Shown one piece after another: positions 1 to 5,278 of a stretch of 5,456 bases of DNA (position 1 is the stretch's first letter; each line of letters begins with the position of its first letter). Source of the stretch: an uncultured Lysobacter sp. (GTDB lineage Bacteria; Pseudomonadota; Gammaproteobacteria; Xanthomonadales; Xanthomonadaceae); assembly GCA_946480055.1 (NCBI GenBank), contig CAMLID010000141.1:1-5456 (forward strand), read 5' to 3'. The position numbers and the translations under genes are program-made. The notes beneath the pieces were generated by a model. It had not been told where the DNA came from and did no database searches. It worked only from the letters and a program-made list of their open reading frames with translations.

Positions 1-1
1 C

Positions 2-1447
2 GAAATGATGGACCAGAAGCAGTACCTGCTGGCCGCGCAGGCCAACGAGGTCTACATGGACCCGATGGGCGCGCTGATGCTCGAGGGCCTGGGCCGCTAC
101 CGTCTGTACTACCGTCAGGGCCTGCAGGAAAAGCTCGGCGTCGACGTGCACCTGTTCAAGGTCGGCGAGTACAAGTCCGCGGCCGAACCCTACGTGCTCG
201 ACGCGGCCTCGCCCGAGGCCAAGGAAGCCGACCTGTTCTGGATGAACGACGTGTGGCAGCGCTACCTGGCCGACGTGGCCAAGGCGCGTAAGCTCGACGC
301 CGCCAAGATCGCCGCCGACATCGACCAGATGGCGACCCAGATCCAGGCCGCGCAGGGCGACCTGGCCAAGTACGCGCTGCAGCAGAAGCTGGTCGACGGT
401 CTGAAGACCCGCGAGCAGGTCGACGATCTGCTGATCGAGCGCGGCGTGGCCGACGACGATGCCGAAGGCGGTTTCCGCCAGATTTCGCTGGACGGCTACC
501 TGGGCCACCTCAACCGCGCCGCGCTGCCGGCCGCCGCCGATCGCCGTCCGCAGGTCGCAGTGGTGGTCGCCGAGGGTGAGATCAGCGGCGGCGAGCAGCC
601 GCCGGGCACGGTCGGCGGCGTCTCGACCGCGGCGCTGCTGCGCGAGGCGCGCGACGACGAAAACGTCAAGGCGCTGGTGCTGCGCGTGGACTCGCCCGGC
701 GGCGAAGTGTTCGCCTCCGAGCAGATCCGTCGCGAGATCGTCGCGCTCAAGGCCGCCGGCAAGCCGGTCGTGGTCTCGATGGGCGATCTGGCCGCTTCCG
801 GCGGCTACTGGATCTCGATGAACGCCGACAAGATCTACGCCGATCCCTCGACTATCACCGGTTCGATCGGCATCTTCGGCATGATCCCGACCATCCCGCG
901 CGCGCTGGAGAAGATCGGCGTGCACGGCGACGGCGTCGGCACCACCCGCTACGCCGGTGCGTTCGACATCACCCGGCCGCTGGCGCCGGAAGTCGGCCAG
1001 GTGATCCAGTCGGTGATCGACAAGGGCTACCGCGACTTCACCGGCAAGGTCGCCACCGCGCGCAAGCGTCCGGTCGAAGAGATCGACGGCATCGCCCGCG
1101 GCCGCGTCTGGAGCGGTGCGCAGGCCAAGGAGCGCGGCCTGGTCGACGACTTCGGCGGCCTGCAGACCGCGATCGACGACGTGGCCAAGCGCGTGAAGCT
1201 CGGCAAGGACGACTATCAGGTGCGTTACGTGGAAAAGAGCGCGACCCCGTTCGAGCGCTTCTTCGCCGGCTTCGCCGAGAGCCGGATCGGCGCGGCCTGG
1301 TTGCGCAGCGATTCCGACCTCGCCCGCGGCCTGCTCGCCAAGGCCGTGCCGCAGGCCGCGTCCGACCTGCGCTTCCTGCAGAGCGCGGTGCAGCCGACCC
1401 GCGGCGTGCCGGTGAAGTCGCTGGCCTATTGCTTCTGCGGCTTCTGA
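2..1447 (+). CDS. sppA: Signal peptide peptidase SppA, 67-kDa type (5'-truncated by window edge)
   Basis: This is a membrane-bound serine protease of family S49 that degrades signal peptides left in the inner membrane after protein export. The frame is open to the left edge (GAA at 2-4), so the ATG at 5 is probably internal. The N-terminal anchor and roughly 150 residues are missing, judging from the ~618-residue E. coli protein. Numbering from the ATG at 5, the general-base lysine is K57 in VGEYKSAAEPY (codon 173-175), matching E. coli K209. The nucleophile is S265 in MGDLAASGGYW (codon 797-799), matching S409. Their ~208-residue spacing fits the long, two-domain enzyme rather than the short SppA/SohB type. 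SPGG at 230-233 and TGSIGIFG after the serine are further family motifs. The C-terminus ends in YCFCGF, with two nearby cysteines. A terminator follows 17 bases after the stop. The identification is firm; only the start is unseen. Confidence 0.96.
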   Translation, partial: EMMDQKQYLLAAQANEVYMDPMGALMLEGLGRYRLYYRQGLQEKLGVDVHLFKVGEYKSAAEPYVLDAASPEAKEADLFWMNDVWQRYLADVAKARKLDAAKIAADIDQMATQIQAAQGDLAKYALQQKLVDGLKTREQVDDLLIERGVADDDAEGGFRQISLDGYLGHLNRAALPAAADRRPQVAVVVAEGEISGGEQPPGTVGGVSTAALLREARDDENVKALVLRVDSPGGEVFASEQIRREIVALKAAGKPVVVSMGDLAASGGYWISMNADKIYADPSTITGSIGIFGMIPTIPRALEKIGVHGDGVGTTRYAGAFDITRPLAPEVGQVIQSVIDKGYRDFTGKVATARKRPVEEIDGIARGRVWSGAQAKERGLVDDFGGLQTAIDDVAKRVKLGKDDYQVRYVEKSATPFERFFAGFAESRIGAAWLRSDSDLARGLLAKAVPQAASDLRFLQSAVQPTRGVPVKSLAYCFCGF

Positions 1448-1464
1448 GCCACGGCGACCCAACG

Positions 1465-1494
1465 AAAAAAAACCCGCTCCGGCGGGGTTTTTTT
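1465..1494 (+). terminator. Rho-independent terminator of sppA
   Basis: Eight A residues (1465-1472) precede the stem CCCGC (1473-1477), the loop TCCG and the arm GCGGG (1482-1486). One unpaired G and seven T residues (1488-1494) follow. The A and T tracts can extend the stem, so the structure could work in both directions. It starts 17 bases after the sppA stop. The lipoprotein gene converges on it from the right, but about 240 bases with REP elements lie between. Confidence 0.88.
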
Positions 1495-1528
1495 CGGCTG
1501 CGGCTTCGGTTCGGCCTTTGGCTTTGGG

Positions 1529-1596
1529 GTAGGAGCGGCGTAAGCCGCGACCGCGCAGTAGCCGAAGTTCGAAATCGCGGCTCACGCCGCTCCCAC
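1529..1596. repeat. SMAG-like REP pair 1 (short type, 68 bp)
   Basis: Two inverted arms face each other. The left arm (1529-1552) begins GTAGGAGCGGCGTAAGCCGC. The right arm (1574-1596), read on the - strand, begins GTGGGAGCGGCGTGAGCCGC. Each arm can form its own GCGGC/GCCGC hairpin with a four-base loop, and the two arms can also pair with each other across a ~21-base centre. A GTAG head followed by a small imperfect palindrome is the hallmark of the SMAG REPs known from Stenotrophomonas. Assignment to that family is by resemblance only. It lies just after the sppA terminator. Confidence 0.85.
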
Positions 1597-1601
1597 AGAA
1601 A

Positions 1602-1621
1602 GCCGTTGGCTTCGCAACGGC
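1602..1621. repeat. Perfect 7-bp stem-loop between REP pairs 1 and 2
   Basis: GCCGTTG (1602-1608) and CAACGGC (1615-1621) are exact reverse complements around the six-base loop GCTTCG. No T tract follows, so it is not a typical intrinsic terminator. It sits near the centre of the nested palindrome spanning 1522-1721. It could be the remnant of another small repeat or the tip of a larger cruciform. Confidence 0.55.
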
Positions 1622-1645
1622 GCTACACGAGACCGGCTCCGCATT

Positions 1646-1714
1646 GTGGGACCGGCGTAAGCCGCGACCGCATAGCGGCCGAAGGTTCGTGGTCGCGGCT
1701 TACGCCGCTCCTAC
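1646..1714. repeat. SMAG-like REP pair 2 (short type, 69 bp)
   Basis: The left arm begins GTGGGACCGGCGTAAGCCGC. The right arm (1691-1714), read on the - strand, begins GTAGGAGCGGCGTAAGCCGC. The centre (CGCATAGCGGCCGAAGGTTCGTG) resembles that of pair 1 (CGCGCAGTAGCCGAAGTTCGAAAT) in the same orientation, so pairs 1 and 2 belong to one short subtype. The left arm has a G-to-C change that breaks the outer base pair of its own hairpin. The element ends 19 bases before the stop codon of the lipoprotein gene, where a transcript of that gene would form it as a 3' structure. Confidence 0.83.
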
Positions 1715-1733
1715 CCCAAGGAGGCGTAAGCGC

Positions 1734-1982
1734 TCAGTTCGCCTGCGCCTCGATCGCGTCGCGCTGCTTGTCCGCGGCCTCGATCACGTCCGCCTCCACC
1801 GCTTGGGCCTTCTGGATCGGCTGCTGGATGCTGTCGCGCAGTTGGGTGGCCTGCGGATCGACCGGGCGTTCCTTTTCCGGCGGCTTGGGCTTGGAGCAGG
1901 CGCCGAGCACGGCCAGCGCGAGCGCCAGCGCCCCCAGCGGCGCGAGCCGGGCCAGGATCTTGCGGGACAGCGGTAAGCGCAT
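1734..1982 (-). CDS. Small lipoprotein of unknown function (82 aa)
   Basis: This is an 82-residue protein of unknown function. It starts MRLPLSRKIL, has a hydrophobic segment rich in Ala and Leu (about residues 11-27), and reaches a lipobox LGAC at 26-29. C29 is therefore the likely lipidated cysteine after signal peptidase II cleavage. Residue +2 is Ser, which in the enterobacterial Lol rule favours the outer membrane. The mature part opens with a Lys/Pro/Glu-rich stretch (KPKPPEKERP) and continues as a hydrophilic, Gln/Ala/Glu-rich segment that looks helical. The start is set by GAGGA (1990-1994) seven bases upstream and by the signal peptide beginning there; the frame stays open further 5' without signal-peptide character. 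The gene converges with sppA and diverges from the SDR gene. I recognise no named family. Confidence 0.8.
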   Translation of the reverse strand: MRLPLSRKILARLAPLGALALALAVLGACSKPKPPEKERPVDPQATQLRDSIQQPIQKAQAVEADVIEAADKQRDAIEAQAN

Positions 1983-2010
1983 CGCGGCATCCTCGGTCGG
2001 TGACGCGGCT

Positions 2011-2038
2011 ATGCTACGCCGGCGGCCGCGCGCGGCAA
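2011..2038 (-). promoter_or_regulatory. Candidate sigma70-type promoter of the lipoprotein gene
   Basis: On the - strand, TTGCCG (2038-2033) and TAGCAT (2016-2011) are separated by 16 bases. They resemble -35 TTGACA and -10 TATAAT. The predicted transcript would start about 20 bases before the lipoprotein ATG, just upstream of its GAGGA ribosome site. In DNA this GC-rich a chance match is possible, but position and spacing fit well. Confidence 0.4.
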
Positions 2039-2157
2039 ACGCCGGCGGCCGCAGAACGGCGAATCGGAACGCCGGCTGCGGATCGGCTACTTCGAGCGGC
2101 GATTCGAGCAGCGGTCCCGAACGGCGATCCCAAACACGGCAATGGGCCGGAACAGGC

Positions 2158-2162
2158 GGAGG
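2158..2162 (+). promoter_or_regulatory. Strong ribosome binding site of the SDR gene
   Basis: GGAGG lies five bases before the ATG at 2168. It is the reason for choosing that start over the 56-codon longer open frame beginning at 2000, which would overlap the lipoprotein promoter region and adds no SDR-like sequence. Confidence 0.8.
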
Positions 2163-2167
2163 CAGGC

Positions 2168-2944
2168 ATGGACCCCAAGCGTTGGCGACTGGACGGACAG
2201 CTGGCCCTGGTGACCGGCGGCAGCGCGGGCATCGGCCGCGCGATCGCACGCGAGCTGCTCGGCTTCGGCGCCGACGTACTGCTGGCCGCGCGCGACATCG
2301 CAGCGCTGGACGCGGCGCGCGCCGAACTGCTCGAGGACTTCCCCGAGCGCGAGATCCAGGCCTTCGTCGCCGACGTCGCCGACGAGGAGCAGCGGCGCGA
2401 ACTGCTCGATTGGGTCGAGGACTTCGGCGAAGGCCTGCATATCCTGGTCAACAACGCCGGCGGCAACGTGGTCAAGCCGGCCACTGATTACACCGAGGAC
2501 GAGTGGCGCCAGGTGTTCGAGATCAACCTGTTCTCGGCCTTCGAGCTCTCGCGCTACGCGCACCCGCTGCTGACCCGTCATGCCGCCTCCAGCATCGTCA
2601 ACGTCGGCAGCGTGTCGGGCGTCACCCATGTCCGCACCGGCGCGCCCTACGGCATGAGCAAGGCCGCGATGCACCAGATGACCCGCAACCTCGCGGTCGA
2701 ATGGGCCGAGGACGGCGTGCGCGTGAACGCGGTCGCGCCGTGGTACATCCGCACCCGCCGCACCTCGGACAAGCTGGCCGACCCGGATTATCTGGACGAA
2801 GTGCTGCTGCGCACGCCGCTGGGCCGGATCGGCGAAGCCGAGGAGGTCGCCGCCGCGGTCGCGTTCCTGTGCCTGCCCGCGGCCGGCTACATCACCGGCG
2901 AATGCATTGCGGTCGACGGCGGGTTCCTGCGTTACGGGTTCTGA
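2168..2944 (+). CDS. SDR-family NAD(P)-dependent oxidoreductase (tropinone-reductase-like)
   Basis: This is a 258-residue classical short-chain dehydrogenase/reductase, a soluble Rossmann-fold enzyme that interconverts carbonyl and hydroxyl groups; the substrate is unknown. The cofactor loop TGGSAGIG is at 16-23. R42 just after the second strand (AARD) suggests NADPH over NADH. NNAG is at 95-98, and the full catalytic tetrad is visible as N120, S148, Y161 and K165 (YGMSK). The segment NAVAPWYIRT and the ending ITGECIAVDGGFLRYGF are typical of the family. Overall it resembles proteins commonly labelled tropinone reductase in proteobacteria, but that name says little about the real substrate. 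The length is normal and the start is fixed by the GGAGG site. It is divergent from the lipoprotein gene and convergent with the DUF4124 genes, so it is probably transcribed alone. I see no clear promoter upstream. Confidence 0.95.
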   Translation: MDPKRWRLDGQLALVTGGSAGIGRAIARELLGFGADVLLAARDIAALDAARAELLEDFPEREIQAFVADVADEEQRRELLDWVEDFGEGLHILVNNAGGNVVKPATDYTEDEWRQVFEINLFSAFELSRYAHPLLTRHAASSIVNVGSVSGVTHVRTGAPYGMSKAAMHQMTRNLAVEWAEDGVRVNAVAPWYIRTRRTSDKLADPDYLDEVLLRTPLGRIGEAEEVAAAVAFLCLPAAGYITGECIAVDGGFLRYGF

Positions 2945-3006
2945 AGCGACAGCCGTGGAGCGCCTCGGCCTCGCGGCGACTTCGAAGCGGAGAGACGGGT
3001 GCCGGC

Positions 3007-3630
3007 TCAGCCGCCGCAACTGCTCTCTTGCACGATCCGGGTCATGCGTTCGACATCGGCCTGGGCGCTGGCGCGCTGGTCGGCGGGACCGAAGCGCAGC
3101 TGCGATTCGGCCTGGCGCAGGCGCTGCTTCCAGCTGTCGCACAGCGCGCCGTCGGCGACGCGCTGGCATTGGTCGGTGACCATCTGGCAGGCCGCGCCGG
3201 CGCTGGGTTCGCCGTTGATTCCGACCGTCGCCATCGGCGCGCAGCGCTCGGGCGGATCGCCTTTGTCGCTGAGATAGCGGTCGTTGTCGAAGGTGCGGCA
3301 TTCGAACAGTGTCGGCGGCGGCAGGCGGTCGCTGGCGGCCACCGCGGGTTGGGTCGGGGTCGGGTTGGCGGCCGCGGCGGGTTCGCGCGGCGCGGCCGGC
3401 GCTGGCGTGGGCGCCGCGGGCGCGACCGCCGGGGTCACGAAGGCGGGCGGGGTCGACGAGGTCGGCGCGGAGCCGATCACGCGTTTCTCCTGCTTGTGGC
3501 CCTTGGGGCAGGGCACGTCGTTCTGCACCGTCAGCGCGCCGCTGGCGTCGGTGCAGCGATAGATCGTGACCTGCTGCGCCTGCGCGGCGCCGGCCAGGGC
3601 CAGCAAAGCCAAACTCCACAGCAACCGCAT
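3007..3630 (-). CDS. DUF4124-type secreted protein, 207 aa (second paralog)
   Basis: This is an exported protein of unknown function. A signal peptide (residues 1-18, MRLLWSLALLALAGAAQA, cleavage before QQ) is followed at once by the DUF4124-like motif VTIYRCTDASGALT with C26 and C41. A Pro/Ala-rich linker covers about 54-98. A second short module starts FECRTFDNDRY (C111). The C-terminal part has DQC155, C164 eight residues on, and a charged, probably helical stretch ending QESSCGG (C205). Six cysteines match those of its paralog encoded just upstream; C130 and C148 are extra. The mature protein probably sits in the periplasm, where the cysteines could form disulfides. The ATG shares its A with the TGA of the upstream gene (TGATG), so translation is probably coupled. 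The gene ends 62 bases from the converging SDR gene, with no obvious terminator between them. Confidence 0.88.
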   Translation of the reverse strand: MRLLWSLALLALAGAAQAQQVTIYRCTDASGALTVQNDVPCPKGHKQEKRVIGSAPTSSTPPAFVTPAVAPAAPTPAPAAPREPAAAANPTPTQPAVAASDRLPPPTLFECRTFDNDRYLSDKGDPPERCAPMATVGINGEPSAGAACQMVTDQCQRVADGALCDSWKQRLRQAESQLRFGPADQRASAQADVERMTRIVQESSCGG

Positions 3631-4310
3631 CAGTACGCTCCGCAATCGTCGGCCATGCGCGCATCGATGCCGCGCTGTTCGGACTGGATGCGCACGCGCT
3701 CGCTCTGCAGCGCGCTGTTGTAGCGGCGGTCGAGCTCGTAGCGGCGGTCGCCGAGCCGCGCGCAGACTTCGCTTTGCGGCAAGGTGTGACATTCGTCGCG
3801 TACCCAGGTGCCGGCAGGGTACGCGAATCCCACGCCCGGCGGCAGCGGACGCGGCGGCCCGGGGCGGAATTCGCTGGGCGGCGGCCGGCGCCCGCCGACG
3901 TTGTCGCCGAGCGGATTGCGGGTCGCGATCACCGGCATCAGCGTCCACAGCGGCACCCAGCGCGGATTGCCCTCGGCGGTTTCGCTGGTGTAGCGATCGC
4001 CGTCGGGCGTCACGCATTCGTACATGGGGCGTGGGGTGTTGACCACGATCACCTGCGCTCGCGGCGCCGGCGTGGCTGCGGGCGGCGGCGGTTCGGCGCG
4101 GCTGACCGCTTCGGCCGGACGCGGTGCGGGATCGCGCGGCACCGCCATCGCGCGGGTCTGCTGCTGCTCGCCGCGCGCGCAGGGCGTGTCGCGCAGACTC
4201 AGGCGGCCGCTGGCGTCGGTGCAGCGGTAGATGGTGACTTCGGCCGCGTGCGCGCCGCCGGCCAGGGCCAGCAATGCGAGCAGCAGGGAGGGGCGGAAAC
4301 GGCGGGACAT
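3630..4310 (-). CDS. DUF4124-type secreted protein, 226 aa (first paralog)
   Basis: This is an exported protein of unknown function. The signal peptide (about residues 1-22, ending GGAHA before AE) leads into VTIYRCTDASGRLS with C30 and C44, the same opening as its paralog. A Pro/Ala/Glu-rich linker follows (about 56-88). The second module begins YECVTPDGDRYTS (C99). A Pro/Arg-rich middle section (about 140-160) is specific to this copy. The C-terminal part has DEC174, C183, a Tyr/Arg/Glu-rich helical region and MADDCGAY (C223). DNA around both signal-peptide/motif junctions is closely alike, which supports tandem duplication followed by divergence. No clear Shine-Dalgarno precedes the ATG. 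It was chosen because the signal peptide begins there. The gene lies 74 bases downstream of tsaC on the same strand without a visible terminator between, so co-transcription is likely. Confidence 0.87.
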   Translation of the reverse strand: MSRRFRPSLLLALLALAGGAHAAEVTIYRCTDASGRLSLRDTPCARGEQQQTRAMAVPRDPAPRPAEAVSRAEPPPPAATPAPRAQVIVVNTPRPMYECVTPDGDRYTSETAEGNPRWVPLWTLMPVIATRNPLGDNVGGRRPPPSEFRPGPPRPLPPGVGFAYPAGTWVRDECHTLPQSEVCARLGDRRYELDRRYNSALQSERVRIQSEQRGIDARMADDCGAY

Positions 4311-4384
4311 GCGCGCATCTTGCGCCAGGGATTTGCCGCGCGAAAGCGCTGCTTTTGCCCGGGAGAGCGTCCGTTGACGGCCGT

Positions 4385-4954
4385 TCAGGCGCGTAGCACG
4401 GCGCCGCTGCGGGCGTCGCGGATCTGCGTCGGCGAAGTCAGGCCGCCGGTCTCGCCGACGCTGACGCCGTCGAGCAAGGCCAGTACCGATGGGTCCAGCG
4501 CCGCGCGTGCGTGCGCTGGCGGGGCGCCGGCGAGGTTGGCGCTGGTCGATACCAGTGGACCTCCGAACGCGGCGCACAGCGCGATTACGGTCGGATGCGC
4601 GCTGACCCGCACCGCGACGCCGTCGTGGCGGCCGGTGATCCAGCGCGGCACGCGCGCGGTGGTGGGCACGATCCAGGTGTGAGGGCCGGGCCAGCTCGCC
4701 TGTACGGCCTGGCGGCGTTCGGGCGCCAGGACATCCCAATCGAGCAGGCCGTCGAACTGGGCGAGCGCGCCGGCGATCAGGATCACGCCCTTGTCGACGG
4801 GGCGCTGCTTGATCGTGAGCAGGCGCAGCACCGCGGCTTCGTCGTGGGGATCGCAGCCCAGGCCCCAGACCGCTTCGGTCGGGTAGGCGATCACGCCGCC
4901 GCGGCGCAGCGCGGCAGCGGCGGCTTCGATGGACAGAGGCGTGGCGGAGCTCAT
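4385..4954 (-). CDS. tsaC: Threonylcarbamoyl-AMP synthase TsaC (YrdC/Sua5 family)
   Basis: This cytoplasmic enzyme makes L-threonylcarbamoyl-AMP from threonine, bicarbonate and ATP. That is the first step of the t6A modification at position 37 of ANN-decoding tRNAs; TsaB, TsaD and TsaE then transfer the group. The 189-residue length matches the short TsaC form (about 190 in E. coli), without the extra Sua5 C-terminal domain. Visible family motifs are YPTEAVWGLGCD at 24-35, the basic cluster K49-x-R51 with K55, SWPGPHTWIVP at 87-97, VAVRVSAHP at 113-121 with R116, and STSAN at 136-140. These line the nucleotide and threonine pocket in the family. The start is the only ATG before the first motif that gives family length, but no good ribosome site is seen. 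It is the first gene of the probable - strand operon with the two DUF4124 genes. Confidence 0.95.
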   Translation of the reverse strand: MSSATPLSIEAAAAALRRGGVIAYPTEAVWGLGCDPHDEAAVLRLLTIKQRPVDKGVILIAGALAQFDGLLDWDVLAPERRQAVQASWPGPHTWIVPTTARVPRWITGRHDGVAVRVSAHPTVIALCAAFGGPLVSTSANLAGAPPAHARAALDPSVLALLDGVSVGETGGLTSPTQIRDARSGAVLRA

Positions 4955-5008
4955 GCGCGCAGTGTCGCATTGCGTAGCCGTGCCCGGAATGCGCGGGTCT
5001 GCCGTGGG

Positions 5009-5127
5009 GTAGGAGCGGCGTGAGCCGCGACCGCGGCATTCGGTCGCCGTCGCAGGCCTCGGCTTTGGCTAGCACCTCGTCGACCGGCGATTCCTGGCTT
5101 CGGGATCGCGGCTTACGCCGCTCCTAC
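5009..5127. repeat. SMAG-like REP pair 3 (long type, 119 bp)
   Basis: The left arm begins GTAGGAGCGGCGTGAGCCGC. The right arm (5104-5127) is GATCGCGGCTTACGCCGCTC plus CTAC, an almost exact inverted copy. The centre is ~70 bases and differs from that of the short pairs; it includes CCTCGTCGACCGGCGAT. The element lies 54 bases upstream of the tsaC start, where tsaC expression signals would be expected, so it may set the upstream limit of its promoter. Confidence 0.85.
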
Positions 5128-5159
5128 CCAAAGCGGAAACGCGACTGCATGGCCTTGAG

Positions 5160-5278
5160 GTAGGAGCGGCGTGAGCCGCGACCGCGGCATTCGGCTGCCG
5201 TCGCAGGTCTCGGCTTCGGCTGGAACCTCGTCGACCGGCGATCTGTGGCTTCGGGATCGCGGCTTACGCCGCTCCTAC
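5160..5278. repeat. SMAG-like REP pair 4 (long type, 119 bp)
   Basis: This is a direct copy of pair 3 with the same length and orientation, 32 bases away. By eye about nine of 119 positions differ, all in the ~70-base centre; the two arms are unchanged. The unchanged arms suggest either recent duplication with selection or repair acting on the arms, or separate arrival of the same subtype. Confidence 0.85.

Noticed and set aside
1529..1714. CRISPR array or tRNA-like structures
   Set aside because: The repeats are inverted pairs with unequal centres, not regular direct repeats with unique spacers, and no cloverleaf or anticodon pattern is present.
1429..2487. Long + strand open frame (352 codons) across the REPs, lipoprotein gene and SDR start
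   Set aside because: It begins inside sppA, translates REP arms, runs antisense to the lipoprotein gene and then out of frame through the SDR gene; the protein is Arg/Ala/Gly-rich noise typical of GC-rich shadows.
2945..3006. Bidirectional terminator between the SDR and DUF4124 genes
   Set aside because: The 62-base gap has short GC inverted stretches but no T tract on either strand, so no intrinsic terminator can be supported.
2087..3664. 525-codon - strand frame antisense to the SDR gene
   Set aside because: No motif is seen, and composition follows the third-position GC of the real genes; the SDR on the opposite strand has a complete set of catalytic motifs.
2503..3723. 406-codon + strand frame with Arg/Gly-rich stretches
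   Set aside because: It is out of frame with the SDR and antisense to the DUF4124 gene; the Arg/Gly repeats are the reverse reading of the Pro/Ala linker.
4311..4384. Terminator or strong promoter between tsaC and the 226-aa gene
   Set aside because: Only a weak AAAGC/GCTTT stem without a T tract and poor -10/-35 matches are present on the - strand.
3630..5075. 481-codon - strand frame as one large fusion ending in the DUF4124 sequence
   Set aside because: Only the last 226 codons look like a protein, with a signal peptide at their start. The upstream part is out of frame with tsaC and begins in a REP.
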